64,000 nucleotides of DNA from Isosphaeraceae bacterium (GCA_031291845.1 JARLIH010000110.1:1-64000), one strand, 5' to 3'; positions 34,114-43,100 are shown, numbered from the stretch's first letter. The notes: a model not told the origin generated them from the sequence alone. Translations and numbers: made by a program.

Positions 34114-36744
34114 ATGACCTCGATATTCCGGTCGCGCTATCTCCGCATCCGTCATTTGCTGGTGGGCACGTTCCTCGTTCTCGTCCCCATGCCAGCGCGC
34201 GGCGAAGCACCGCTGGGGTTCGAGACGCATGTCCGGCCGATCTTGAAGGCCCACTGCTTTCAGTGCCACGGCGAAGAACCGAAGCCGAAGGGCGGTCTTG
34301 ACCTGCGGCTGGTGCGCGCGATGGTCAAAGGGGGGATCTCGGGCGAGGCCCTCGTGCCCGCCCGGCGCGACGAGAGCCTGCTCTGGGACCGGATCGAGGC
34401 CGGGGAGATGCCGCCGGGGGAGAAGAAACTGTCGGCCTCGGAGAAGGCGACGATCGCCGCCTGGATCGATCAAGGGGCCAAGACCCTCCGGACCGAGCCG
34501 GCCAAACTGCCTCCGGGCCCCGTGTTCACCGAAGAGGAACGCACGTTCTGGTCGTTCCAGCCCATCCGTCGGCCGGCCGAGCCGAAGGTCCGGCACATCA
34601 GCCTGGTTCGGAAGCCGGTCGACGCCTTCTTGCTCGCCAAGCTCGAGGAGAAAGGCCTGGCCTTCTCGCCCGAGGCCGACCGCCGTACCTTGATCCGTCG
34701 CGCGTCCTTCGACCTGCTCGGGCTGCCGCCGACCCCCGAGGAAGTCGACGCGTTCGTCAACGACGTTCGCCCGGACGCCTACGAACGGTTGATCGACCGC
34801 CTGCTCGAAAGTCCCCATTACGGCGAGCGCTGGGCGCGCCACTGGCTCGACGTGGCCGGGTACGCCGACAGCGACGGCGACCCCACGAGTGACGCATTAC
34901 GCCCCTATTCCTACAGATACCGCGATTACCTGGTGCGGTCGCTCAACGCCGATCGCCCCTGGGACGAGCTCGTCCGCGAACAGCTTGCGGGGGACGAGCT
35001 GCTGAAGCCTCCTTATCAGGACTTGTCGCCGGCGGACCGCGATCGGCTGATCGCTACGGGCTTCCTCCGCATGGCCCCCGACACGACCGCAGCCCCCGCG
35101 GGTGAGGTCGTTCAGGCGCGCGACGACGCGATCGCCGAGACGATCAAGGTGGTTTCGACCTCGCTGCTGGGGCTGACCGTCGGGTGCGCGCAGTGCCACT
35201 CACACCGCTACGACCCGATCTCTCAGGAAGACTACTATCGGTTCCGTGCCCTGTTCGAGCCCGCTCTCGACCCGGCGAATTGGCGCGTCCCTGCTGCGCG
35301 GTTGGTCTCGCTGTGGTCGGCCGCCGAACGCCAGCGCGCCGCGGAGGTTGACGCGGAAGTCGCCAAGATTTTCGAGGAACGGCAAAAGAAGCTCGGTGAC
35401 CTCGTTGCGAAAGTCCTGGAGCGCGAGCTGGCCGCGGCCCCCGCGGAGCTGCGCGACAAGCTGCGGGCGGCGCGCGACACGCCGGAGGCCAAGCGCGATG
35501 CCGGCCAGAAGGACTTGCTGAAGACTTACCCGCGCGTCCTGGTGTCGCTCGGGAACGTCAGTCTGTACGACCCCGTGGCCAGCCAGGCGATTGTCGCAGA
35601 GGCCGACAAGAAGACCGCCGACGCCCGCGCGAAGCGGCCGGCGGATGACTACGTCCATGCGCTCACGGAAGTATCCGGTCAGGTCCCCGTCACACACCTG
35701 CTCTTCCGGGGGAACCCGACGCAGCCCAAGCAGGCCGTTGGACCGGGTGAGCTCAGCCTGCTGGCGTCGCTCACAGGTGCAACGCCGATCGCCGCTGACG
35801 ACCCGGCCGTGCCCACGACCGGCCGGCGTCTTGCCTACGCCCGCTATCTGACGGGTGGTAAGCACCCACTGCTCCCGCGCGTGCTGGTCAACCGTGTCTG
35901 GATGCACCACTTCGGCCGGGGCATTGTCGCGACGCCGGCCGACTTCGGGGCCTTGGGCGAGCGGCCCACGCACCCCGAGCTGCTCGACTGGCTGGCTGAT
36001 GAATTCGTGAGGGACGGGTGGAGTCTCAAGCGACTGCACCGGTTGGTCATGAACTCCACCGCCTACCGCCAATCGTCGCGCCGGGATCCGAAGCTCGACG
36101 CGATTGACCCCGACAATCGCCTCCTGGGCCGCATGCCGGTGCGGCGTCTCGAGGCCGAAGCCTTGCGCGACGCACTCCTGGCGGCGAGCGGCCGGTTGAA
36201 CCGGACGATGTATGGCCCTGCGCTTCCGGTCGCCATGGACGAAGCGGGGCAGGTGCTGGTGGGTGTCGACACGCGCGACGCCGCCGGGCGCCAGCAAGGC
36301 AGGCCGGGTTCGCTCGGGGGGGCGGAGAACCGCCGCAGTCTTTACGTGCAGGTGCGTCGGACGTTGCCGCTGAGCTTCATGGAGACGTTCGACGCTCCGA
36401 CGCTGACCCCCAATTGCGAGCGCAGGGCGAGCTCGACGGTCGCCCCGCAAGCCCTTTCCCTGATGAACAACGAGTTTGTCATCGAGCAGTCCGAGGCGCT
36501 GGCCGAGCGCGTCGCTGCGGCCGCCGGCGCCGATCCGGGGGCCAGGGCCCGCCTGGCGTGGCGGCTCGCGCTCGGGAGCGAACCCTCGGCCGAGCGCATC
36601 TTGGCCGCGGCGCGGTTCCTGGTCGAGCAACGGGCCGAGTTTGCCGCTCAGGCTCCCAAGCCGCCGGCCGACCCCGACCGCAGCGCGCTCGCGACGTTCT
36701 GCCAGGTGCTGTACGGGTCGAACGCATTCCTCTATGTCGATTGA
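34114..36744 (+). CDS. PSCyt1-DUF1549-DUF1553 (PSD1) cytochrome-like protein
   Basis: This 876-residue planctomycete protein starts with a signal peptide ([18 protein letters not shown]). A cytochrome-c-like PSCyt1 domain (about 35-120) has the heme motif CFQCHG. DUF1549 (about 165-390) includes [19 protein letters not shown] and a second CxxCH, CAQCHSH. DUF1553/PSD1 (about 560-840) includes [14 protein letters not shown] and [19 protein letters not shown]. The family is almost restricted to planctomycetes and allied phyla and is encoded next to DUF1501 genes, as here. Roles in exported polysaccharide or sulfatase-linked redox reactions are proposed but not proven. Confidence 0.93.
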   Translation: MTSIFRSRYLRIRHLLVGTFLVLVPMPARGEAPLGFETHVRPILKAHCFQCHGEEPKPKGGLDLRLVRAMVKGGISGEALVPARRDESLLWDRIEAGEMPPGEKKLSASEKATIAAWIDQGAKTLRTEPAKLPPGPVFTEEERTFWSFQPIRRPAEPKVRHISLVRKPVDAFLLAKLEEKGLAFSPEADRRTLIRRASFDLLGLPPTPEEVDAFVNDVRPDAYERLIDRLLESPHYGERWARHWLDVAGYADSDGDPTSDALRPYSYRYRDYLVRSLNADRPWDELVREQLAGDELLKPPYQDLSPADRDRLIATGFLRMAPDTTAAPAGEVVQARDDAIAETIKVVSTSLLGLTVGCAQCHSHRYDPISQEDYYRFRALFEPALDPANWRVPAARLVSLWSAAERQRAAEVDAEVAKIFEERQKKLGDLVAKVLERELAAAPAELRDKLRAARDTPEAKRDAGQKDLLKTYPRVLVSLGNVSLYDPVASQAIVAEADKKTADARAKRPADDYVHALTEVSGQVPVTHLLFRGNPTQPKQAVGPGELSLLASLTGATPIAADDPAVPTTGRRLAYARYLTGGKHPLLPRVLVNRVWMHHFGRGIVATPADFGALGERPTHPELLDWLADEFVRDGWSLKRLHRLVMNSTAYRQSSRRDPKLDAIDPDNRLLGRMPVRRLEAEALRDALLAASGRLNRTMYGPALPVAMDEAGQVLVGVDTRDAAGRQQGRPGSLGGAENRRSLYVQVRRTLPLSFMETFDAPTLTPNCERRASSTVAPQALSLMNNEFVIEQSEALAERVAAAAGADPGARARLAWRLALGSEPSAERILAAARFLVEQRAEFAAQAPKPPADPDRSALATFCQVLYGSNAFLYVD

Positions 36745-36769
36745 GACGTGCTTCGATGGAGGTTGGACC

Positions 36770-38215
36770 GTGACCGACGACGTCCGCTCGATCTCGAGCC
36801 GCAGGCACTTCCTGGCGCAGCAGGGGATGAGTCTCGGTGGCGTGGCGCTGGCGTGGCTGTTGCACCGCGACGGGGTGCTCGCGGCCGAGGCGCGCAAGCC
36901 CACGCTCGAACGTCCGGTGTACGACCTCCGGCCGAAGGTGCCGCCCCAGGCGCCGAAGGCGCGGGCGATGATCTCGCTGTTCATGCAGGGGGGGCCGAGC
37001 CACCACGACCTGTTCGACCCCAAGCCCGAGCTGACGAAGCGGCACGGCCAGACCTTCAAGGGCGATCTGCAGATCGACAACGCGGGGGAGGCCAGCTCGA
37101 AGCTCTTCGCCACCCCCTGGAAGTTCCACAAGCGGGGCGAGTGCGGCATGGAGCTGAGCGAGCTCTTGCCGGGCCTGGGCGAGATCGCCGATGACATCTG
37201 CCTCGTGCGCTCGATGCATACGGGGGTGAACAATCACGGCCAGTCGATCAACGCGTTGAATTCGGGGCGGATCACCGGGGGACGGCCCGTGGTGGGGTCT
37301 TGGCTGACATACGGGCTGGGGACTGAGAGCGATCAACTTCCCGCGTATTGCGTCCTTTCCGACCCCAGCGGTGTGCCGGTCCTCGGTGTCGATAACTGGT
37401 CGAGCGGCTGGCTGCCGGGCCTGTACCAGGGGACCGTGATCCGCCCGCGCGAGCCGCGCATCCCCAACCTCGACCCACCCCCGCACTTGAAGGGACGCGT
37501 GCAGGAGCGGTACCTCCGCCAGCTCGACGAGCTGAACCGCGAGCACCTCGCCGCGCACCCGGGCGAGCACGAGCTGTCCGCTCGCATCGCCAGCTACGAG
37601 CTCGCCGCCCGCATGCAGTCGGCCGCCAAGGACGCCCTCGACCTCTCCGGAGAGAGCGAGGACACCAAGCGGATGTACGGCCTGGACGACCCCGCGAGCC
37701 AGGAGTTCGGCACGCGCTGCCTCATCGCGCGCCGGCTGGTGGAGCGCGGGGTGCGGTTCGTCCAGGTCTGCACCGGGAACCAGGAGTGGGATCACCACGG
37801 CGGGATCATCTCCGCGCTGCCGGCCAAGTGCCGCAAGGTCGATCGCCCCTCCGCTGCGCTCGTCAAGGATCTCAAGCGGCGCGGCCTGCTCGACGAGACC
37901 GTCGTGTTCTGGGGGGGCGAGATGGGCCGCCTGCCCGTCATCCAGAACGAGAAGAACATCGGCCGCGACCACAACACGTACGGCTTCAGCGTCTGGCTCG
38001 CCGGCGGCGGCTTCCGCGCGGGGCGCGTTCATGGAGCGACCGACGAGCTCGGAACCAAGGCCGTCGAGGGCGTGGTCACCCATAGCGACTACCACGCGAC
38101 CCTCTTGTCCCTGTTCGGTCTTGACTACAAGACGCTCGTCTTCAAGCGGCCGAACGGTGACGCATCGCTCGTCGATGGGCAGCAGGCGCGGGTTGTCAGC
38201 GAGCTGCTCGCCTGA
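36770..38215 (+). CDS. DUF1501 family protein, Tat-exported
   Basis: The GTG at 36770 is preferred: GGAGG lies 7 bases upstream and the product (481 aa) then begins with a twin-arginine-like leader (SSRRHFLAQQGMSLGGVALAWLL). An ATG at 36734 overlaps the previous gene and has no ribosome binding site. The mature protein resembles the alkaline phosphatase/sulfatase fold, with FMQGGPSHHDLFDPKPEL, DDICLVRSMHTGVNNH, WGGEMGRLP and SDYHATLLSLFGLD. It is paired with the PSCyt1 gene, the usual planctomycete arrangement. The substrate is unknown. Confidence 0.92.
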   Translation: MTDDVRSISSRRHFLAQQGMSLGGVALAWLLHRDGVLAAEARKPTLERPVYDLRPKVPPQAPKARAMISLFMQGGPSHHDLFDPKPELTKRHGQTFKGDLQIDNAGEASSKLFATPWKFHKRGECGMELSELLPGLGEIADDICLVRSMHTGVNNHGQSINALNSGRITGGRPVVGSWLTYGLGTESDQLPAYCVLSDPSGVPVLGVDNWSSGWLPGLYQGTVIRPREPRIPNLDPPPHLKGRVQERYLRQLDELNREHLAAHPGEHELSARIASYELAARMQSAAKDALDLSGESEDTKRMYGLDDPASQEFGTRCLIARRLVERGVRFVQVCTGNQEWDHHGGIISALPAKCRKVDRPSAALVKDLKRRGLLDETVVFWGGEMGRLPVIQNEKNIGRDHNTYGFSVWLAGGGFRAGRVHGATDELGTKAVEGVVTHSDYHATLLSLFGLDYKTLVFKRPNGDASLVDGQQARVVSELLA

Positions 38216-38223
38216 GAATTCCA

Positions 38224-38241
38224 GCCGGCAATGGCCGGCCC
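38224..38241. repeat. GCCGGC-AATG-GCCGGC palindromic repeat
   Basis: A perfect 6-bp stem with a 4-base loop lies between the DUF1501 and iron-sulfur genes. Related copies are at 46867-46913 and 57813-57830, so this is a dispersed REP-like unit. Confidence 0.7.
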
Positions 38242-38314
38242 TACATAATGGGCTTCCCCTCGGATACGATCCTGAGACAGGGCGATGCAATCGCGGTCTT
38301 CGGGGGAGGGCCAC

Positions 38315-38797
38315 ATGATGGACAGAGTCAACGAACTCCACGTCAACGGCTCAGCGCGGCGGACTGACGCCGACCCGGAGCGAAGCCTGCTGAGCGTTCT
38401 GCGCGACGATCTCGACCTGACGGGCGCCAAGTACGGTTGCGGCGAGGGGCGCTGCGGCGCCTGTACGGTGCTGGTTGACGGCCAGCCGGTCCGCTCCTGC
38501 CTCACGCGTGTCGGGGCAGTCGGCGGCAGGGCGGTCACCACCATCGAGGGCCTGGAGCGCGAAGGCCGGCTGCATCCGCTCCAGCAGGCGTTCCTCGACC
38601 AGGAGGCGTTTCAGTGCGCCTACTGCACCTCCGGAATGATCATGGCAGGGGTCGGGCTGCTGGAGAAAACGCCTTCGCCCCGTGACGAGGACATCGTTCG
38701 CGCGATGGACGGCAATATCTGCCGGTGCGGCACCTACACCCGCATCCTGGCTGCTGTCCGCCAGGCCGCCGCATCGCTGAAGGGAGGTGCCCGATGA
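38315..38797 (+). CDS. (2Fe-2S) subunit of a molybdenum hydroxylase (IorA-like)
   Basis: This 160-residue electron-transfer subunit has the plant-ferredoxin cluster motif CGEGRCGACTVLVDG..C in its N-terminal half, and the second cluster motif CAYCTSGM plus CRCGTYTRI in its C-terminal half. Starts at 38315 or 38318 both follow a GGGGGAGGG ribosome site. The stop overlaps the start of the large subunit (ATGA). The pair lacks an FAD subunit, as in isoquinoline 1-oxidoreductase-type enzymes that donate electrons to a cytochrome. The substrate is unknown. Confidence 0.92.
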   Translation: MMDRVNELHVNGSARRTDADPERSLLSVLRDDLDLTGAKYGCGEGRCGACTVLVDGQPVRSCLTRVGAVGGRAVTTIEGLEREGRLHPLQQAFLDQEAFQCAYCTSGMIMAGVGLLEKTPSPRDEDIVRAMDGNICRCGTYTRILAAVRQAAASLKGGAR

Positions 38798-40941
38798 GCA
38801 CGGCACCTGTCTGGGAAGCGGGTTGGGAGCCGGAGCGGTACGAGCTTGACGAAGGCGCGCCTTGGCCGTGGGACCGCCGCGAGTTCCTCGGGGTCCTCGG
38901 TGGCGGGCTGGTCGTCCTCTGCCTCTTGCGTGACGCACCGGCCCAGCAAGCGCGTCGGCGGGGCTTTGGAGGCGGCGGCGCGGCGCCCCGCGAGGTGGGC
39001 GCGTGGATTCATATCGCGGAGGACGGCACCGTCACGGCCCACACGGGCAAGGCCGAGGTGGGCCAGAATATTCGCACGTCCTTGAGCCAGGCGGTGGCGG
39101 ACGAGTTGCGCATGCCGCTCGAGTCGGTCCGGATGGTGATGGCGGACACGGCGAAAACGCCGTTCGACATGGGCACGTTCGGCAGTCGCACGACGCCCAC
39201 AATGGCACCTCAACTGCGCCGGGCGGCCGCGGTGGCGCGGGAGCGGCTCATCGAGCTGGCCGCCGAGCAGTGGAAGATCGCGCGCGACCACGTCGAAGTC
39301 CGCGGCGGTAAGGTCGTTGAACGGGGTACTGAGCGGAGCGCTGGCTTTGGCGAGTTGACGCAGGGGCAGAAGCTCGTGGCGACGATCGGCGACGACGTCC
39401 CGCTCGCTCCCGCAAACCGCTGGGACGTTGCTGGGCGCTCGGCACCGAAAGTGGACGGGCGGACGTTCGTCACGGGCCGGCACCAGTACACGTCGGACCA
39501 GAAGCGGCTGGGGATGCTCTACGGCAAGGTGCTGCGTCCGCCCGCCTACCAGGCCAAGCTGGAGTCGATCGACGCTTCCGCCGCGGAGTCGGTCGGCGGG
39601 GCGACGCTCGTCCGCGACGGCGAATTCGTCGGTGTGGTTGCTCCTGACGAGCATGCGGCCGCTCGCGCGGTCAGAGCGCTCAACGCGCGCTGGAAGACAA
39701 CGTCTCAGCCGTCCGACGCCGAGTTGTTCAGGGTCCTCAAGGCGCCGGCCGGCGAAGCTCGGGGCGGGTCCTCGCGTGCGCAGACCGGCTCGATCGAAGA
39801 TGGCCTATCGTCGGCGGCCGTGAAGGCGGAGCGAACCTTCACCGTCGCGTACATCGCCCACGCCCCCTTGGAGCCGCGGGCGGCCGTCGCGGAGTGGGAG
39901 GACAACCGGCTGACCGTCTGGACGGGCACGCAGCGGCCGTTCGGCGTGCGCAGCGAGCTGGCTCAGGCGTTCGGCTTGCCCGAGGATCGCGTCCGCGTGA
40001 TCGTTCCCGACACGGGCGCGGGCTACGGCGGCAAGCACACGGGCGAGGCGGCCGTCGAAGCCGCTCGTCTGGCGAGGGCCGCCAAGAGGCCCGTCAAGCT
40101 CGTCTGGACCCGCGAGGAGGAGTTCACGTGGGCTTATTTCCGCCCTGCTGGGGTGATCGAGGCCCGCGCGGGGGTGAGCAAGGACGGCCTGCTCACGGCC
40201 TGGGAGTTTCACAACTACAACTCGGGTGGGTCCGGGCTGGAGACGCCGTATAGCGTGGCGAATCACCGCGTGGCGTTCCATAATTCGCGATCGCCGCTCC
40301 GGCAGGGCTCGTATCGTGCTTTGGCGTCCACGGCGAACCACTTCGCGCGCGAGTCGCTCATGGACGAGCTGGCGAAGGGTGTCGGGCTGGACCCGCTGGC
40401 GTTTCGCCTGAAGAACCTCCGCGACGAGCGGTTGCGGGCCGTCCTCGAAGCCGCCGCCGAACGGTTCGGCTGGGCCGCCGCGAAGGCCACGCCGGGCCGA
40501 GGCGTTGGCCTTGCCGGCGGAACGGAGAAGGGGGGCTTCGTCGCCACTTGTGCCGAGGTTTCCATCGACCGATCGAGCGGCGCCGTCAAAGTGACGCGGG
40601 TCGTGGCCGCCTTCGAGTGCGGCGCGATCGTGAACCCCGACCAACTCAAGAACCAGGTCGAAGGGGCACTCGTGATGGGCCTCGGTGGCGCGCTCTTCGA
40701 GGCGATCCGGTTCGAGGACGGCAAGATTACCAATGGGCGGTTCTCGCGCTATCGCGTCCCTCGGTTCAGCGACACGCCGACGATCGAGGTCGTTCTCCTC
40801 GACCGCAAGGACCTCCCCTCCGCCGGCGCGGGCGAAGCGCCGATCGTCGCGATCGCCCCGGCGATCGGCAACGCAATCCACGCGGCGTCGGGCGTCCGTC
40901 TCGCCGCATTGCCGATGGTTCCCGACGGGCTCAAGTCCTGA
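38794..40941 (+). CDS. Molybdopterin-binding subunit of a molybdenum hydroxylase (IorB-like)
   Basis: This 715-residue large subunit begins with a Tat-like leader (WDRREFLGVLGGGLVVLCLL), so the enzyme is probably exported folded. It has the domains of the xanthine dehydrogenase superfamily: HTGKAEVGQNIRTSLSQ, GTFGSRTTPTM, TGAGYGGKHTGEAAVEAARLA and the C-terminal segment PSAGAGEAPIVAIAPAIGNAI, with the catalytic Glu region GAGEAP. GGGAGGT precedes the ATG. With the overlapping 2Fe-2S gene it forms a two-subunit enzyme hydroxylating an aromatic or aldehyde substrate; the natural substrate is not evident. Confidence 0.9.
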   Translation: MSTAPVWEAGWEPERYELDEGAPWPWDRREFLGVLGGGLVVLCLLRDAPAQQARRRGFGGGGAAPREVGAWIHIAEDGTVTAHTGKAEVGQNIRTSLSQAVADELRMPLESVRMVMADTAKTPFDMGTFGSRTTPTMAPQLRRAAAVARERLIELAAEQWKIARDHVEVRGGKVVERGTERSAGFGELTQGQKLVATIGDDVPLAPANRWDVAGRSAPKVDGRTFVTGRHQYTSDQKRLGMLYGKVLRPPAYQAKLESIDASAAESVGGATLVRDGEFVGVVAPDEHAAARAVRALNARWKTTSQPSDAELFRVLKAPAGEARGGSSRAQTGSIEDGLSSAAVKAERTFTVAYIAHAPLEPRAAVAEWEDNRLTVWTGTQRPFGVRSELAQAFGLPEDRVRVIVPDTGAGYGGKHTGEAAVEAARLARAAKRPVKLVWTREEEFTWAYFRPAGVIEARAGVSKDGLLTAWEFHNYNSGGSGLETPYSVANHRVAFHNSRSPLRQGSYRALASTANHFARESLMDELAKGVGLDPLAFRLKNLRDERLRAVLEAAAERFGWAAAKATPGRGVGLAGGTEKGGFVATCAEVSIDRSSGAVKVTRVVAAFECGAIVNPDQLKNQVEGALVMGLGGALFEAIRFEDGKITNGRFSRYRVPRFSDTPTIEVVLLDRKDLPSAGAGEAPIVAIAPAIGNAIHAASGVRLAALPMVPDGLKS

Positions 40942-41218
40942 CACGAAAGAATTTCGCGAACCGCGCGAACATCTCGTTGGGGAGCCGCGTCTCTTAGGGT
41001 GTGACGACGAGACGAGGGGCTGAGTGAAACACACCGGCCCTCGGTCACGTCGGGTTGAAACGACACGAGAGGTTGTGATGTACGCCTTGTGTTCTTATTC
41101 GGATCGCAGTGGTTATGAAGCGCGACGCTTCGCCCGGCAACAGGCGAACCCGCTGTCGCTCCATCCCCTGCGGTTGTGACATCAGGCCTTTGAACATCCT
41201 CCTCGTGGAGTCTTCAAG
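40942..41218. other. Leader region before the tRNA array
   Basis: No protein gene is seen. The region starts with CACGAAAG and, 12 bases on, CGCGCGAACATC (40962-40973); both words recur in the same order upstream of the second tRNA group (46001-46044). A weak promoter-like pair (TTGTGA near 41074, TATTCG 17 bases later) precedes about 120 bases that end in a strong terminator hairpin, so a small RNA or a leader/attenuator is possible. This is inference. Confidence 0.35.
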
Positions 41219-41248
41219 GCCCGGTGTCACCAGACACCGGGCTTTTTT
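41219..41248 (+). terminator. Rho-independent terminator before the tRNA array
   Basis: A perfect 10-bp stem (41219-41228 with 41233-41242, GCCCGGTGTC/GACACCGGGC) has a 4-base loop and is followed by six T (41243-41248). It lies 9 bases before the first tRNA gene. It could end the hydroxylase transcript, end a small RNA, or act as an attenuator for the array. Confidence 0.85.
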
Positions 41249-41257
41249 CGTGGACAC

Positions 41258-41329
41258 GGGTCGGTAGCTGAGACGGACTAGCGGCTGGTTGAAGCCCAGC
41301 AGACGGGGATTCGAGCGCCTCCCGACCCA
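41258..41329 (+). tRNA. tRNA-Phe(GAA)
   Basis: Acceptor GGGTCGG pairs with CCGACCC; discriminator A. Anticodon loop TTGAAGC lies between GCTGG and CCAGC. The T-stem has one A-G mismatch at its inner pair. First gene of the array. Confidence 0.88.
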
Positions 41330-41342
41330 CTCCCAAAAGCAC

Positions 41343-41415
41343 GGCCTGTTCGTCTAGCGGCGCAGGATACCGCTCTTTCAAGGCGGAGAGGTGGGTTCGA
41401 CCCCCACACGGGCTG
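41343..41415 (+). tRNA. tRNA-Glu(TTC)
   Basis: Acceptor GGCCTGT pairs with ACGGGCT (first pair G-U); discriminator G, as usual for Glu. Loop CTTTCAA gives anticodon TTC. The T-arm GTGGG/CCCAC is perfect. Confidence 0.88.
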
Positions 41416-41441
41416 CTCGCACCGTTCGCGGTCTGTCCATC

Positions 41442-41516
41442 CAGGGCGTGGGAAAGCCTGGCTAATCCGCAAGCTCGGGGAGCTTGAGAGCGCCGGTTCA
41501 AATCCGGCCGCCCTGA
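41442..41516 (+). tRNA. tRNA-Pro(GGG)
   Basis: Acceptor CAGGGCG pairs with CGCCCTG; discriminator A. Loop TCGGGGA between CAAGC and GCTTG gives GGG. Confidence 0.9.
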
Positions 41517-41535
41517 TTGTCCGTGTGTCGACTGC

Positions 41536-41610
41536 CGGGACGTAGGAAAGCCTGGCTAATCCGCCTGCCTTGGGCGCAGGAGAACGCCGGTTCGAATCCG
41601 GCCGTCCCGA
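41536..41610 (+). tRNA. tRNA-Pro(TGG)
   Basis: Acceptor CGGGACG pairs with CGTCCCG; discriminator A. Loop CTTGGGC between CCTGC and GCAGG gives TGG. A 63-base spacer follows, with CCCCGG able to pair with the next tRNA's 5' end. Confidence 0.9.
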
Positions 41611-41673
41611 CTGAAGTGGAGGCGTAGTGATGTGTGATTGGAAACGCAAACCCCGGGTTGCTCGGTGTCATCC

Positions 41674-41745
41674 GGGGTCGTGGTGTAACGGCGGCACATC
41701 GGCCTTTTAAGCCGGGAGGTGGGGGTTCGAGTCCCTCCGGCCCCA
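41674..41745 (+). tRNA. tRNA-Lys(TTT)
   Basis: Acceptor GGGGTCG pairs with CGGCCCC; discriminator A. Loop CTTTTAA gives TTT. All stems form. Confidence 0.88.
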
Positions 41746-41760
41746 TTTGAGAAAACATGA

Positions 41761-41833
41761 CGGCGCGTAGCTCAACGGTCAAGAGCATCCGGCTGATAAC
41801 CGGACGACGAAGGTTCGACTCCTTCCGGGCCGA
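41761..41833 (+). tRNA. tRNA-Ile(GAT)
   Basis: Acceptor CGGCGCG pairs with CGGGCCG with one G-G mismatch; discriminator A. Loop CTGATAA between TCCGG and CCGGA gives GAT. Confidence 0.85.
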
Positions 41834-41857
41834 TCGGAGAGGTGAATAGGAATGCAC

Positions 41858-41930
41858 GGGACCAAAGTTCTAGCGGCAGAACATCTGGCTCTTAACCAGC
41901 ACGGTGAGGGTTCGAGCCCCTCTGGTCCCA
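41858..41930 (+). tRNA. tRNA-Lys(CTT)
   Basis: Acceptor GGGACCA pairs with TGGTCCC; discriminator A. Loop CTCTTAA between CTGG and CCAG gives CTT; the outer anticodon-stem pair is mismatched. Confidence 0.87.
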
Positions 41931-41945
41931 CTCGGGTGGTTTGTT

Positions 41946-42017
41946 GCACTGGTCGTCTAGCGGCGAAGACTCCGCACTCGTAAGGCGGCGACGTGGGTTC
42001 GAGTCCCACCCGGTGCT
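41946..42017 (+). tRNA. tRNA-Thr(CGT)
   Basis: Acceptor GCACTGG pairs with CCGGTGC; discriminator T. Loop CTCGTAA gives CGT; the inner anticodon-stem pair is A-G. Confidence 0.85.
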
Positions 42018-42049
42018 CTCTGCTCATTGACAATTCGGTGACCGCGAAA

Positions 42050-42120
42050 GTGCCCATGATGTAGCGGCAGCCTACTGCCTTGCCATGGCGGATGTGCGGG
42101 TTCGACTCCCGCTGGGCACT
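42050..42120 (+). tRNA. tRNA-Gly(GCC)
   Basis: Acceptor GTGCCCA pairs with TGGGCAC; discriminator T. Loop TTGCCAT between CTGCC and GGCGG gives GCC. Confidence 0.88.
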
Positions 42121-42135
42121 CTGTCGGAAACGTTC

Positions 42136-42210
42136 CGGGATGTGGGAAAGCTTGGCTAATCCGCCTGCTTCGGGAGCAGGAGAACGCCGGTTCAAATCCG
42201 GCCATCCCGA
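42136..42210 (+). tRNA. tRNA-Pro(CGG)
   Basis: Acceptor CGGGATG pairs with CATCCCG; discriminator A. Loop TTCGGGA between CCTGC and GCAGG gives CGG. Very similar to tRNA-Pro(TGG) at 41536. Confidence 0.9.
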
Positions 42211-42228
42211 CTGAGACGCGAGATTGAT

Positions 42229-42303
42229 TCCGGTGGAGTTCGTGCTGGAACGAGCGCCCGGCTGTTAACCGGGAGGTCGCAGGTTCGATTCCTGCCGCCG
42301 GAG
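42229..42303 (+). tRNA. tRNA-Asn(GTT)
   Basis: Acceptor TCCGGTG pairs with CGCCGGA; discriminator G, as usual for Asn. Loop CTGTTAA between CCCGG and CCGGG gives GTT. Confidence 0.9.
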
Positions 42304-42315
42304 CTGACGGTTTTC

Positions 42316-42399
42316 GGAAGGGCCAGCCGATGGGCGACGGCACCCGGCTCGAACCCGGGCGAGCGATGAGCCTTGAGGGTTCGACTCCCTCTCCTTCCG
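42316..42399 (+). tRNA. tRNA-Ser(CGA)
   Basis: Acceptor GGAAGGG pairs with TCCTTCC; discriminator G. Loop CTCGAAC gives CGA. A long variable arm (about 15 bases) marks a class II tRNA. Confidence 0.9.
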
Positions 42400-42410
42400 C
42401 CTCGCGATTT

Positions 42411-42482
42411 GTGCCCTTGGCCGAGCGGCTGAGGCTCTGCCCTCCCAAGGCAGTCAGGCGGGTTCGACTCCCGCAGGGCACT
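42411..42482 (+). tRNA. tRNA-Gly(CCC)
   Basis: Acceptor GTGCCCT pairs with AGGGCAC; discriminator T. Loop CTCCCAA between CTGCC and GGCAG gives CCC. Confidence 0.9.
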
Positions 42483-42483
42483 C

Positions 42484-42554
42484 TCGGGAATCGGCTAATG
42501 GCAGGCTGCTTGGCTTTGAACCAGGTGGTGGAGGTTCGAGTCCTCCTTCCCGAA
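42484..42554 (+). tRNA. tRNA-Gln(TTG)
   Basis: Acceptor TCGGGAA pairs with TTCCCGA; discriminator A. Loop CTTTGAA gives TTG. Only one base separates it from the preceding gene. Confidence 0.9.
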
Positions 42555-42565
42555 CTTTCTGTGAC

Positions 42566-42640
42566 TCCGGGGCAGTTGCGGTTGGTCGTGACGCCACGCT
42601 CTGAACGTGGAGGCCGCTGGTTCGATTCCAGCCCCCGGAA
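42566..42640 (+). tRNA. tRNA-Gln(CTG)
   Basis: Acceptor TCCGGGG pairs with CCCCGGA; discriminator A. Loop CTCTGAA between CCACG and CGTGG gives CTG. Confidence 0.9.
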
Positions 42641-42653
42641 CTCTCGTGCTGAC

Positions 42654-42740
42654 GGAAGCCAACCGGCCGGATGAGGGACCTGTCTTGAAAACAGGCGGCG
42701 GCCCCTGGGCCGCTTGTGGGTTCGAGTCCCACGGCTTCCG
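42654..42740 (+). tRNA. tRNA-Ser(TGA)
   Basis: Acceptor GGAAGCC pairs with GGCTTCC; discriminator G. Loop CTTGAAA between CCTGT and ACAGG gives TGA. Long variable arm with GCGGCCC..GGGCCGC hairpin. Confidence 0.92.
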
Positions 42741-42752
42741 CCTCGAAGCGCC

Positions 42753-42826
42753 GCCCAGGTACGCCAACCGGCTGAGCGGCTCGGCTTAAACCCGGGCGTC
42801 TGTGGGTTCGAATCCCACCCTGGGCA
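42753..42826 (+). tRNA. tRNA-Leu(TAA), short variable arm
   Basis: Acceptor GCCCAGG pairs with CCTGGGC; discriminator A. Loop CTTAAAC between CTCGG and CCGGG gives TAA. The variable region is only CGTCT, so this is a class I shape, unlike normal bacterial tRNA-Leu. D-stem CGC/GCG is shared with the Leu genes at 43013 and 43363. Confidence 0.85.
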
Positions 42827-42839
42827 CTGCGATCAAAAC

Positions 42840-42913
42840 GGCTCGGTAGGCAACCGGTAGACCACTCTCGCTCAGACCGAGAGATGCTGAGGGTTCGAAT
42901 CCCTCCTGAGCCA
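42840..42913 (+). tRNA. tRNA-Leu(CAG), short variable arm
   Basis: Acceptor GGCTCGG pairs with CTGAGCC; discriminator A. Loop CTCAGAC between TCTCG and CGAGA gives CAG. Variable region about 5 bases. Confidence 0.85.
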
Positions 42914-42929
42914 CTTGCCTCGCGTTATC

Positions 42930-43002
42930 GCCCTCGTAGAGTCGGTGGGAGGCTCGCCTGGTTGTCAGCCAGGAGATACGGGTTCAACTCCCGTCGAGGG
43001 CG
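42930..43002 (+). tRNA. tRNA-Asp(GTC)
   Basis: Acceptor GCCCTCG pairs with CGAGGGC; discriminator G, as expected for Asp. Loop TTGTCAG between CCTGG and CCAGG gives GTC. Confidence 0.92.
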
Positions 43003-43012
43003 CTCGGAGGAT

Positions 43013-43087
43013 CGCACGGTACGCAAACCGGTAAAGCGGCCAAGCTCAAACCTTGGTGAGCTGTGGGTTCGACTCCCACTCGTGCGA
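43013..43087 (+). tRNA. tRNA-Leu(CAA), short variable arm
   Basis: Acceptor CGCACGG pairs with TCGTGCG; discriminator A. Loop CTCAAAC between CCAAG and CTTGG gives CAA. The variable region is about 5 bases. Confidence 0.85.
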
Positions 43088-43100
43088 CTCGATCCAACAT

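Noticed and set aside
34074-37233. Long antisense frames opposite the PSCyt1 and DUF1501 genes
   Set aside because: They mirror high-GC coding sequence; the plus-strand frames carry heme motifs, leaders and family signatures.
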